Both the position numbers and the translations under genes were made by a program. Shown here piece by piece: positions 1-8,085 of a stretch of DNA of 64,000 nucleotides. The notes under the pieces are model-generated. The model was not told where the DNA came from and ran no database searches. It saw nothing but the letters and a program-made list of their open reading frames with translations. Source of the DNA: Pseudarthrobacter cellobiosi (GTDB taxonomy: Bacteria > Actinomycetota > Actinomycetes > Actinomycetales > Micrococcaceae); the NCBI RefSeq assembly GCF_023913755.1, contig NZ_JAMXBJ010000046.1, positions 101,923 through 165,922 on the forward strand, in the 5' to 3' direction. Position 1 is the first letter of the stretch, and each line of letters begins with the position of its first letter.

Positions 1-115
1 GATCTGGGCCTGCTTCGTGGCCACCAGTGCAGCAAGCCAAGAACGACCAACAGCTATGACGACGAAAACGGGCGCGAAGTCGCCTCACTGATGCCCCATC
101 AAGAAGAGGAATGCT

Positions 116-1020
116 TTGACCAACCATCATCTTCCCCAGCTCCCCGATGCCAAGAAGCGCCGGCAGTCCGTCACGAACCTGCAGGACCGCCCCCCCGCGC
201 GCAAGTACTGATTATCGGTGGCGGTGTAAACGGAGTGGGTACCTTACGCGATCTCGCGTTGCAAGGCATCGACGTCGCCCTTGTGGAACGCGGCGACTTC
301 TGCCAGGGAGCATCCGGCGCCTCCTCGCACATGATTCACGGCGGGATCCGTTACCTGGAAAACGGGGAATTTCGCCTGGTGAAAGAATCTGTGACCGAGC
401 GCAACGCACTGCTCAACCTTGCTCCTCACTACGTCAAGCCGCTGAAGACCACGATCCCTATTTTCAGTACTTTCTCCGGAGTACTCGCTGCTCCCCTCCG
501 CTTCCTCACCCACAAACAGCAGTGCAGGCCGAAAGAGCGGGGAGCGTTCCTCATCAAGGTCGGATTAAGTCTTTACGATGCGTTTTCCAGGGATGGGGGT
601 TCGGTTCCCCGATATGAGTTCAAGGGACGCAAGAAAGCCCTGCGCGAGTTGCCTCGGCTCAATTCCGGGATTAAGTACACGGCCACCTACTTCGATGCAC
701 ACAATCCCGAACGAATGACGCTTGACCTCCTTCAAGACGGCGAGCGTACCAACGAGAACGCCCGGTCCTGCAACTACGTCAACGTATCGGGCATCCGCCA
801 GGACGGCATCGAACTGACCGATGAGCTGACCGGAGAATCCTTCACTTTCGCCGCCGACGTCATTGTTAACACCACAGGAGCATGGGTCGATCTGACCAAC
901 CAATCCCTCGGCGCTCCGACATCCTTCATGGGCGGCACTAAAGGTTCCCACATAGTGCTTGACCACCCTGAGCTGCTGAACGCGTGCAACGGCCGGGAAA
1001 TCTTCTTCGAGCACACAGAT
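116..1020 (+). pseudogene. glpD: glpD-like FAD glycerol-3-phosphate dehydrogenase, frameshifted and 3'-truncated
   Basis: Family role: oxidises glycerol-3-phosphate to dihydroxyacetone phosphate with FAD at the membrane. The N-terminal half is clear: the GGGVNG dinucleotide-binding loop, then GASGASSHMIHGG and RYLENGEF, all typical of GlpD. A TTG start at 116 after AGAGGA (105-110) opens the expected leader peptide, but a run of seven C at 190-196 throws it out of frame with the FAD loop, so the gene is frameshifted. An alternative in-frame start at 91 reads an unrelated leader. Homology stops at IFFEHTD (about 1020), where transposon sequence begins; the C-terminal half of the enzyme is not found in the window. 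Probably dead. A complete glpD elsewhere in the genome is possible but not visible. Confidence 0.85.
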
Positions 1021-1068
1021 GTGACTGTTGGTTCGAAATGGCGGTTTCTTCACAGCTCGCTTTGGCGG

Positions 1069-1823
1069 TTAGCTGATTCCTATTACGAGGGTTGAGCGTG
1101 CGGCCTCGATGACGTCGTCCGTGATCGTGTTGAGCTCGTTGATTTTCATGACCCGTTCGACCTGGGTGAAGAGCCGGTCGATGAGGCGGATGTTGCCGCG
1201 GGTGATCCGGGCGACGGCCGCGATGGCCTGGGCGTCGGTGAAGTCTTCCGGGTTCAGGGTCTGGCCAAGTTTGTGCCACCGGCGCTCCAGGACGAAGTGC
1301 AGTTCTTCCTGGGCGAGCGGACGGTATTCGTGGGCGAAGCCGACCCTGCTGTAGAGCTGTGCGTAGCGGCTGAACCATTTTTCGATCCCGGGCATCCCGA
1401 TGAGAATCAGGGCTATGTTGTCCCGGTCGTAGCGGTCACGCAACAGCTCCAGGGCCGTGGCGTTGAGCCGCTCGGATTCGTCAATGATGAGCAGCTCCAC
1501 ATGCTTGCCGGTGCGGGTGGGTGGTCCTGTCTTCTTGCCGATCTTTTCCAGATGCTGGTCAACACAGATCGATACGCGGGTGCTGATGTGCTCGAGTTCG
1601 GCATGGATCTGTTTGGGCGAGGTGAGCGCAGCGGGGGTGTAGAAGACGCTGCGTGCCCCGGGCCAGCGCTGCATAGATCTGGTAGTCAGAGTCGTCCCGG
1701 GGACCCCACTGATCAGGAGGTTCTCGGCCTTGTGCCAGTTTGCGTAGCGCCTGGCGGAGAGGGTCTTGCCGATTCCGCGAACCGGCGGTGCTCTTTCGTT
1801 GCGATGAAGCTCTGTGTAGTCAT
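1069..1823 (-). pseudogene. TniB/TnsC-like AAA ATPase, frameshifted
   Basis: Role in the family: an ATPase that selects the target and activates the transposase. The ATG at 1823 overlaps the TniA stop (ATGA), the usual coupling. The protein begins MTTQSFIATKEHRRF and then jumps to a Walker-A remnant GIGKTLSARRYANWHKAE in another frame, so a segment between the N-terminus and the P-loop is deleted. A second frameshift lies near 1670-1690, where DDSDYQIYAAL and ARSVFYTP are in different frames. From 1674 down the rest is intact, with Walker B LLIIDESERL, sensor region LILIGMPGIEKWFSRY and the winged-helix tail. Not functional as it stands. Confidence 0.8.
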
Positions 1824-2465
1824 TGGCCGTCCTCCAGGTAGGTGCTTAGCTTTGGGCGCTTCTTGGGTGGATCAACAGCGTCCGGGGCGGGAGTCGGTTT
1901 CGCTGATGCCAGGTCCGGCAGGTGCCGGGCCACGACTGCGATGCGCTGGTTGATTTGTCCGCGCAGTTCCCGGCGGCGGGCCGATCGCGCGGCCTGGATG
2001 TCTTTCAAAGTGAGAGTGGAGGTTTCATGGTCAGGGTCCACGGCCCTGCAGATGAACTGGTTCTTGTGGAAGACGCGGATCTCGGTGATGTCCCGCGGGT
2101 CGTAGCGGACGATGACCGGTTCTCGGACGTAGGCGGCCAGGAGTGGCGAGACGTATCTGAGCCCCTGGAAGTGCACGCCGTCGCGGTGGACGATCCGGGA
2201 TTTGGCCACGGTCAGCAACAATAGATTCAGTTCGTCCATGGTTGCCGGGAGCCTGGGCAGCCAGCCGTCGCCTACCCAGGCAAGATGCGGGGTGTCTTTG
2301 ATCTCGAGGTGCTCGCTCTGGCGGTAGTCATCCGTGATGAAACGGCAGATGGCCGTGTCTAGCTCTTTGAGGGTCAGCACCGGTGCCGGCTGCGGGTGTC
2401 CGCGGGTCAGGTGTCCGGGCAGTTCGGTCAACAGCTCGGTATTAACGCTGCCGGGTGGGTCGGCC
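1820..2465 (-). pseudogene. TniA/Mu-type transposase, C-terminal fragment
   Basis: Only the C-terminal part of a Mu-family integrase-core transposase remains: the helical region LTLKELDTAICRFITDDYRQ and the Mu C-terminal beta-barrel with SRIVHRDGVHFQGLRYVSP and VIVRYDPRDITEIRVF. These are the hallmarks of TniA and IS481-like Mu C domains. The catalytic DDE core and N-terminal DNA-binding domains are absent; upstream of about 2465 the sequence changes to intron-like DNA. The stop overlaps the ATPase start. The fragment cannot catalyse transposition. Confidence 0.8.
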
Positions 2466-2600
2466 ACGCGGCGAGGTGCCCTTGATGGGGTCCTTTTCCG
2501 CGTGGCCTCCCTCCGAACCGGACGTGCCAGTTTCCCGGCATCCGACTCTCCAATGATGTTGACGTGACGCCAGAAAACCCGCCTCATGAAAGATCGAGGC
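2466..2600 (-). mobile_element. Probable group II intron fragment
   Basis: Read on the minus strand, 2504-2552 gives GGAGAGTCGGATGCC, a GGGAAA loop, then GGCACGTCCGGTT and CGGAGGGAGG. This combination is what I remember as a conserved stem found upstream of the maturase gene in many bacterial group II introns. The following stretch (AAAGGACC...GGCACCTCGCC, ending near 2466) also fits. No maturase coding sequence is present. It sits exactly between the truncated transposase and the IS5 copy. The call rests on remembered consensus, so treat it as a hypothesis. Confidence 0.45.
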
Positions 2601-3512
2601 TAGGGCATGTCTCCTAATTCCTTGAGGCAGATGGTGATGGCGCGGAGCACAACTCCGCCGCGGTAGGTCAGGGCGGGCTTGTCGTCGCGGTGGCGAGGCC
2701 ACGCCATTTGCTTGAAGATGTTGAAGGACCGTTCGGCGACGTTTCGGCGCTTGTAGGCTTCCTTGTCCAGCCCTACTGGTCTGCTGCGGCGTTTGCGGTT
2801 CGCTTCCTGAACGGACCGTTCCGGGATCACCGCCTGGATGCCGCACCGGCGCAGAAGTTCCCTGTTGGCCTTTGAGGAGTAGGCCTTGTCCGCCAGGGCT
2901 CGGGCGGGAACGGGCCCAGCCCGGACCCAGCCGGGGAGCGCTGAGGGAGTCCAGCAGGTGCGGGAACATTGGGGAGTCCCCGCCCTGCCCGGGACCGAGC
3001 AACATGACCAGTGGGCGCATCTTGCCGTCGCAGAGGTGATGGATCTTCGTTGTCAGCCCGCCGCGGGATCTCCCGATCCCGTGGTCAGGCGGTTCCTCTA
3101 ACAGATTCATGTAATTCGACAGGTCCCCCTGTGTGGCGGGGAAGGTTCGTGGCGTGTTGGTGGGCCCGGTTGACCGTGGAGTCGAGGAGACTTCCCAGTC
3201 GGTCATCCCGGCCGCGTCGGCCTCCGCCAGGATCCGGGAGTGGATCTTGTCCCAGGTTCCGTCGCCGCTGAAGCGGCGGTGGCGTTTCCAGACTGTCTGT
3301 CACGGGCCGAAGGCCTCCGGCAGGTCGCGCCAGGGAATTCCCGCCCGGAAACGGTAGATAATGTCTTCGACGATCAGACGGTGGTCTTGGAACGGCCTCC
3401 CACGGCTCCCGTCGGAACTGGGCATCAACGGTTCAATCCGCTCCCATTGGGCATCGGGCAGGACGGGCAGTTCGCGACATGATTCCAGCATGCCAGAGCA
3501 GACAATAACCAA
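2600..3512 (-). pseudogene. IS5-family DDE transposase, multiply broken
   Basis: The N-terminal domain (LPDAQWERIEPLMP, then GRPFQDHR, YRFRAGIPWRDLPEAFGP) is followed by an in-frame TGA at 3300-3302 where a TGG tryptophan codon is expected before QTVWKRH. The catalytic segment with DSTVNRAHQHA lies in one frame, RSRGGLTTKIH in another and ADKAYSSKANRELLRR in a third; the C-terminal part with RRNVAERSFNIFKQ runs to the stop at 2600. At least one nonsense mutation and several frameshifts make it inactive. Start is a TTG near 3512 or ATG near 3491. Confidence 0.85.
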
Positions 3513-3529
3513 TTGGGAGACACGCCCTA
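2601..3529 (-). mobile_element. IS5-family insertion sequence, decayed
   Basis: Imperfect terminal inverted repeats bound the element: 2601-2619 tagggcatgtctcctaatt and the reverse complement of 3511-3529 tagggcgtgtctcccaatt, matching at 17 of 19 positions. A TA dinucleotide ends each repeat and may be either part of it or the target duplication (the IS427-like group duplicates TA). Length of about 0.93 kb fits the family. The single gene inside is broken. The right end lies only 19 bp from the stop codon of the beta-helix gene at 3549. Confidence 0.8.
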
Positions 3530-3548
3530 AGTGCCTTACGCATGCTGG

Positions 3549-5486
3549 TCAGGGGAAGCTGGGTACGTAGCTGGGCACCCCGACGGCGTCCGTCGAGACC
3601 GGAGCGCCGGTGTCGTTGATGACGTGGTCCAGGGTTCCTGCGCCGAGGTTGACGGTCAGCAGGCTGTGGAGCTTCACTCCGGGTGTGACCGGTACTTCGA
3701 AGCCCCGGGTGGCGTGAATCGTGGGGTCGACGTTGTTGTAGACGTAGCTTCCCCCGCCCCAGAGTTCGTGGGTCTTGACGGAATCGGCGATTTTGTAGCC
3801 CGCCCAGCCAAGGACCCCGTCATGCTGCCAGGCTGCCTGGTTGGGAGCGTCGTAGGGCAGTTCGTTCTGGAAGAACACCGTCCTGCCGTGTTCGCCGTTC
3901 CAGATGACGTTGTACTGCTGGTAGTGCTCCACGAACAAGCCGGTGGCCGTGACGTGGTCGCCGTTGATGATGACGCCGTTGTCCCCCGTATTGGTGGTCC
4001 AGCCGACGCCGTTGCCGTGATCCGCCCGCCAGGCCCAGATGTGGTCCAGGAGCACGTTGTCGCTGTTGACTTCCAGGCTCACCGAGGCTTTGCCCACGTG
4101 CGGGCCGCCGATGCGGAAGAACACGTCGTGAAGCGTGGTGGGATTGGCCGGGTCGCTGTGATTCAGGGACTTCCGGGCTGCGCCGGCCTCAGGTTTAGCG
4201 GCCTTCCCGATTCGCATCAGCGCGGGCGAGTTGACCTCGCCCGCATCAACTGTGATGGCGGCGATATCGACGCCGGGGACATCCGCGACCGTCAGTGGCA
4301 CGGCGCCATTGACAGCCGTGAGGGTAGCCATGCCGAGTCCGAGCACAACCGTGTTGGCACGCTTGACCTCAATGCTTTGGTCGATGTCGTATACCCCGGG
4401 GGTCAGCAGCAGGTCCTTGCCGCGAGCCAGCTGGGAGTTGATGGTCTTGACTGAATCACCGGGCCTGGCCACGTAGAAGTCGGACAGCGGGATACTGCGG
4501 CCGGCCGTAGGGCCGTTTTCCCACGTCGTCCCGGCGGAGTCCTTGCGGACCGCGGGAACGAAGACGCCGTACTGGCCCGCGGCGTCGAGGGTGAGGTATG
4601 GCTTCTCCCGGCTGACCGGGGTGCTCGCCAGATTGGTGTACGGCGGATTCGGGAAAGACTGCTCCGGGGCGCCCTCCACTCCGGAGAAGACCTGATTCCA
4701 GACCCCGTTGGACCAGTCGCCGATGCTGCTGTCACGCACGAAGTACTGCTGCTGTGAACCGTTGATCACAGGGCCGGTCTTCGAGTCGGAAATGAAGCCG
4801 CCGCTGGCATACTGCGGTCCGGCGGTGCAGTAGTCCATGAGGGAAAGGTTGCCGCCGGTGACGTTGACCCGCCGCATGGGGGAGGCCTGCGAGGCAGCCC
4901 AGAAGTTGGCCGAACTGCGGCAGCCCTCGAGGCCGGTGACGTTGATGGTGAGGTTGGACAATGAGCGCCAAAAGTTGTTTAGGGCAATGCAGTTGTCCGC
5001 GGTCAGGCACCGGTTGTAGACGTCAACGTGCCCGTTGATGGTGACGTCCGTGGGTGAGGCGCCCAGGCCCGCGACCTCCGTCGAGTAGCCAACCTGGACA
5101 ATGAGGGGCTCCTCGGCGCTGCCGTAGGTTCCGGGCTTGAACAGCAGGGAATACCGCTTGGATCCCATTTCGTCGTCGACCTGTTCGGCCGCAATGGAGT
5201 CGACGGTGGCCTGGATATCGGCCACCGGCATGCTGGGGTCGAAGATTCGGACATTGGGGCCGAAGCCGGGGTCGCCCGCCTGCGGGGCGGCCGGGGCCTG
5301 GCGGGGTGCGGGCGCGGGGGTCTGCGGCGCTCCCGCCACCGAGGCAGCCGCAACGCCGCCGCCGCTGCCGATGAGGCCGATGAGGAGTGCGGCAGTGCCG
5401 GCAATGGACCGGATCCGGAGACGCCGCTGCTGCGGAACGTCGGCCGGGGTGCCCGCTGAACGAGCGGGGAAATGGGCTAGCGGCAT
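3549..5486 (-). CDS. Secreted right-handed beta-helix protein, probably beta-glucan-related
   Basis: A 645-aa exported protein. The start chosen is the ATG at 5486, because the open frame upstream runs through the control region and across the divergent lipoprotein gene. A signal peptide with a hydrophobic stretch AALLIGLIGSGGGVAAASVAG lies at about residues 30-50. The mature part has a pectate-lyase-3/GH55-like look: FKPGTYGSAEEPLIVQVGYSTEVAG, then repeated short turns such as NLTINVTGLEGC and NVLLDHIWAWRADHGNGVGW, consistent with two stacked beta-helix lobes. I recall homologues in Streptomyces and Arthrobacter annotated as coagulation factor 5/8 or adenylyl cyclase proteins, names that say little. 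The promoter carries the same palindrome as the importer operon and the GH81 gene. Enzyme activity is not assignable from sequence alone; a glycoside hydrolase or lyase on glucan is the best guess. Confidence 0.8.
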   Translation of the reverse strand: MPLAHFPARSAGTPADVPQQRRLRIRSIAGTAALLIGLIGSGGGVAAASVAGAPQTPAPAPRQAPAAPQAGDPGFGPNVRIFDPSMPVADIQATVDSIAAEQVDDEMGSKRYSLLFKPGTYGSAEEPLIVQVGYSTEVAGLGASPTDVTINGHVDVYNRCLTADNCIALNNFWRSLSNLTINVTGLEGCRSSANFWAASQASPMRRVNVTGGNLSLMDYCTAGPQYASGGFISDSKTGPVINGSQQQYFVRDSSIGDWSNGVWNQVFSGVEGAPEQSFPNPPYTNLASTPVSREKPYLTLDAAGQYGVFVPAVRKDSAGTTWENGPTAGRSIPLSDFYVARPGDSVKTINSQLARGKDLLLTPGVYDIDQSIEVKRANTVVLGLGMATLTAVNGAVPLTVADVPGVDIAAITVDAGEVNSPALMRIGKAAKPEAGAARKSLNHSDPANPTTLHDVFFRIGGPHVGKASVSLEVNSDNVLLDHIWAWRADHGNGVGWTTNTGDNGVIINGDHVTATGLFVEHYQQYNVIWNGEHGRTVFFQNELPYDAPNQAAWQHDGVLGWAGYKIADSVKTHELWGGGSYVYNNVDPTIHATRGFEVPVTPGVKLHSLLTVNLGAGTLDHVINDTGAPVSTDAVGVPSYVPSFP

Positions 5487-5567
5487 TGCTGGTCCTGTTC
5501 TCTGAGGGCGGGTTTCGTCGCGTTCGGCGGGAAAGGCGGTTGATCCCGACTGGACCACCACCGTAGT

Positions 5568-5615
5568 GGGAGCGCTCCCGCACTGGAGCGTAACATCGCC
5601 CCAGGCCCCGGGCAA
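5568..5615 (-). promoter_or_regulatory. Promoter and CebR-type operator of the beta-helix gene
   Basis: On the minus strand TTGCCC (5610-5615) and TACGCT (5587-5592) are separated by exactly 17 bp and form a good -35/-10 pair. Seven bases below the -10 lies the perfect palindrome GGGAGCGCTCCC (5568-5579), in the position where a LacI-family repressor would block initiation. The motif equals the core of the Streptomyces CebR box TGGGAGCGCTCCCA. Confidence 0.8.
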
Positions 5616-5643
5616 GGGTTTGCTACCCCGGAGGAGCCCGGCC

Positions 5644-5691
5644 TTGACAAGCGGATGTGAGGTGGGACACCATGTTCGTGAGAGCGCTCCC
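5644..5691 (+). promoter_or_regulatory. Likely promoter and CebR-type operator of the importer operon
   Basis: GAGAGCGCTCCC (5680-5691) is one base off a perfect palindrome and matches the operator of the GH81 gene exactly. TTGACA at 5644-5649 is a candidate -35; no convincing -10 lies at standard spacing (CATGTT at 5671-5676 is 21 bp away), so the promoter call is weaker than the operator call. The lipoprotein gene starts 102 bp downstream. Confidence 0.7.
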
Positions 5692-5793
5692 ATATGATCG
5701 CCCAGCCCGCAGACGGTGCGGCTGACCCCCCACCGGCCACGGCGACTTCCGGCGCTGTGAACCGGATGGAATCTTGACGAAGGAGTCTTCCCT

Positions 5794-7086
5794 GTGAAAA
5801 ACCCAAACAAGTTCTCTGTGCTGTCGGCTGCGGCCGCCTGCCTGGCCCTTTCGCTGACGGCCTGCGGTTCATCCGCCCCCGAGAAGGCCGGTGCGGACGG
5901 GGCCACCGGTTCCAAGCCGGTGACCCTGACGGTTGGCACGTTTAACGAGTTCGGCTACGAAAAGCTTTTTGAAGAATACGAAACGCTGAACCCCAACGTG
6001 ACCATCGAGCACAAGAAGGCCGCCACCACCAACGAAGCCCGGGACAACCTCACCACCCGGCTGGCCGCCGGCTCCGGATTGTCCGACATCGAAGGCGTCG
6101 AGGTGGACTGGCTGCCCGAGCTGCTGCAGTATCCGGACCGTTTTGCCGACCTAAGCGACCCCGCTGTTGAAGGACGCTGGCTGGACTGGAAGGCCGACGC
6201 TGCGAAGACTGCCGACGGGAAGCTTCTGGGCTACGGCACCGACTCCGGGCCCGAGGCGGTCTGCTACAACGCCGAGCTGCTCAAGAAGGCAGGCATGCCT
6301 ACCGAGCGCGGGGAAGTTGCGAAGATGCTGGGCACAACCTGGGACAGCTACTTCGAGGCCGGCAAGACATTCAAGGCCGCGAACCCGGGAGCGGCGTGGT
6401 TCGACTCCGCAGGAGCCATCTACCAGGGAATGAGCAACCAGCTCGAAAAGGCCTATGAGGAGGAGGACGGGACCGTCATCGCGACGGACAACGAGAAGGT
6501 CAAGGACACCTACAACCAGGTCCTGGAAGCCTCCACCGCGGACGGGCTTTCGGCCCACCTGGGCCAGTGGAGCGATGACTGGGCTTCCGGTTTCCAGACA
6601 GGCGCCTTCGCCACAACGCTTTGCCCGGGCTGGATGCTCGGGGTCATCGAGGGCAACGCGGCCGGAGTTACGGGCTGGGACGTGGCCAACGTCTTTCCCG
6701 GCGGCGGCGGAAACTGGGGCGGCTCCTACCTGACCGTCCCGACCCAGAGCGAGAACCAGGCCGAGGCCAAGAAACTGGCCGGCTGGCTGACCGCCCCCGA
6801 GCAGCAGGTCAAGGCTTTCACCGCAAAGGGCACCTTCCCGAGCCAGAAGGCGGCACTGGAAAGCAGTGAGCTGCTGGGCCAGACCAATGCGTTCTTCAAC
6901 GGTGCCCCCACCGGCAAGATCTTCGCCGAGCGGGCCAAGGCCGTCGAAGTGACGCCGTTCAAGGGCACCAAGTTCTTTGCCATCAACGACGCCATGCAGC
7001 AGGCCCTCACCCGTGTGGACGTTGACAAGACGGACGATGCAGCCTCCTCGTGGGAGAAGTTCGTCACTGCCGTGAAGTCCCTGTAA
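5794..7086 (+). CDS. ABC transporter sugar-binding lipoprotein (CebE-like)
   Basis: Extracellular solute-binding protein of 430 aa that delivers an oligosaccharide, here probably a beta-glucoside or laminari-oligosaccharide, to the two permeases that follow. GTG start at 5794 with GAAGGAG at 5779-5785. Signal peptide residues 1-24 end in the lipobox LTAC, giving a lipid-anchored Cys. The body shows the family-1 binding-protein pattern (LTVGTFNEFGYEKLFEEYE, NLTTRLAAGSG, FPGGGGNWGGSYLTVP). First gene of a five-gene operon; expression should respond to the repressor encoded at its end. No ATPase gene is present, so a shared MsiK-type ATPase elsewhere is expected. Ligand is inferred from neighbours. 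Confidence 0.9.
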   Translation: MKNPNKFSVLSAAAACLALSLTACGSSAPEKAGADGATGSKPVTLTVGTFNEFGYEKLFEEYETLNPNVTIEHKKAATTNEARDNLTTRLAAGSGLSDIEGVEVDWLPELLQYPDRFADLSDPAVEGRWLDWKADAAKTADGKLLGYGTDSGPEAVCYNAELLKKAGMPTERGEVAKMLGTTWDSYFEAGKTFKAANPGAAWFDSAGAIYQGMSNQLEKAYEEEDGTVIATDNEKVKDTYNQVLEASTADGLSAHLGQWSDDWASGFQTGAFATTLCPGWMLGVIEGNAAGVTGWDVANVFPGGGGNWGGSYLTVPTQSENQAEAKKLAGWLTAPEQQVKAFTAKGTFPSQKAALESSELLGQTNAFFNGAPTGKIFAERAKAVEVTPFKGTKFFAINDAMQQALTRVDVDKTDDAASSWEKFVTAVKSL

Positions 7087-7089
7087 GCC

Positions 7090-8085
7090 ATGACGGTTAC
7101 GGACCAGGTCAAGCCCGGGAGCGCCGGTGCTGAGGCACCTCCGCCGGACGCCGGCGGCAGGGGTGTCCGGCGTCTGGCCTTCTCCCAGCAGGTCTCCAAA
7201 TGGGACGTAAAACTCTCCCCCTACCTCTACATTTCCCCGTTCTTCCTGCTGTTTGGCGTCACGGGCCTCTTCCCGCTGCTCTACACGGGCTGGGTATCGC
7301 TGCACAACTGGAACCTCATCGGCGGGCAGGGGAAGTTCACGGGCCTGGAGAACTATGCGTTCGTCCTGGCGCAGCCCTACTTCTGGAACGCGGTCGGCAA
7401 CACCCTCAGCATCTTCCTCCTCTCCTCCGTGCCCCAGGTCATCATTGCCCTGGTGATAGCGGCGGTGCTGGACGCGAACCTGAGGGCCCGGACGTTCTGG
7501 CGGATGGGGGTCCTGGTTCCGTTCGTCGTCGCGCCGGTGGCGGTGGGCCTGATCTTCAACAACCTCTTCGCGGACCAGTTCGGCCTGGTCAATGAGATGC
7601 TGAAAGCTATTGGCCTGGACCCGGTCCGGTGGCATTCCGAGTCGCTCGCCAGCCACACGGCGATCGCCACCATGGTGAACTTCCGCTGGATCGGCTACAA
7701 CGCCCTCATCTTCCTCGCAGCCATGCAGGCGATCCCGCGGGATGTGTTTGAAGCTGCCACGATCGACGGCGCCGGCCGGCTGCGGCAGTTCTTCTCCGTC
7801 ACCGTACCCATGCTGCGGCCCACCGTGATCTTTGTGGTCATCACGTCCACCATCGGCGGACTGCAGATTTTCGATGAGGCGCGGGTCTTCGACCAGTCCG
7901 GGCTGGGCGGGGCCGACAGGCAGTGGCAGACCCTGACCATGTACATCTGGGAACTCGGCTGGGGCCAGCGGAACTTCGGCAGGGCCTCCGCCGTGGCGTG
8001 GCTGCTCTTCGTGATGATCGTGCTGATAGCCCTGCTCAACTTCATCATCACCAAGCGCATCGCAAGCCAGGGAGGCCGCAAATGA
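7090..8085 (+). CDS. ABC sugar permease, MalF/CebF type
   Basis: Membrane subunit of the beta-glucoside importer, 331 aa, starting 3 bp after the binding-protein stop. After a cytoplasmic tail of about 45 residues come six predicted membrane spans (for example LSPYLYISPFFLLFGVTGLFPLLY and VLVPFVVAPVAVGLIFNNLFA). The EAA loop that docks the ATPase reads EAATIDGAGRLRQFFSVTVPML near residue 220. The stop overlaps the next start (ATGA), so translation is coupled. Confidence 0.9.
   Translation: MTVTDQVKPGSAGAEAPPPDAGGRGVRRLAFSQQVSKWDVKLSPYLYISPFFLLFGVTGLFPLLYTGWVSLHNWNLIGGQGKFTGLENYAFVLAQPYFWNAVGNTLSIFLLSSVPQVIIALVIAAVLDANLRARTFWRMGVLVPFVVAPVAVGLIFNNLFADQFGLVNEMLKAIGLDPVRWHSESLASHTAIATMVNFRWIGYNALIFLAAMQAIPRDVFEAATIDGAGRLRQFFSVTVPMLRPTVIFVVITSTIGGLQIFDEARVFDQSGLGGADRQWQTLTMYIWELGWGQRNFGRASAVAWLLFVMIVLIALLNFIITKRIASQGGRK

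Larger units (their letters stand above)
1020..2465 (-). mobile_element. Relic of a Tn7/Mu-like transposon (TniA-TniB type)
   Basis: Two coupled genes on the minus strand, a Mu-type DDE transposase followed by an AAA ATPase, form the core of Tn5053/Tn7-like elements. The junction with the glpD remnant at 1020 starts with TGTGAC, fitting the 5'-TG ends of this superfamily, and TGGCGGTT occurs twice just inside (1039-1046 and 1063-1070), as expected for transposase-binding repeats at such an end. The far end is missing because the transposase gene is cut near 2465. No target duplication can be checked because the second junction is lost. The boundaries are inference. Confidence 0.65.

Noticed and set aside
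3549-5939. Beta-helix protein starting at 5939
   Set aside because: The extra 151 residues run through the promoter region and the start of the lipoprotein gene, with no signal peptide.
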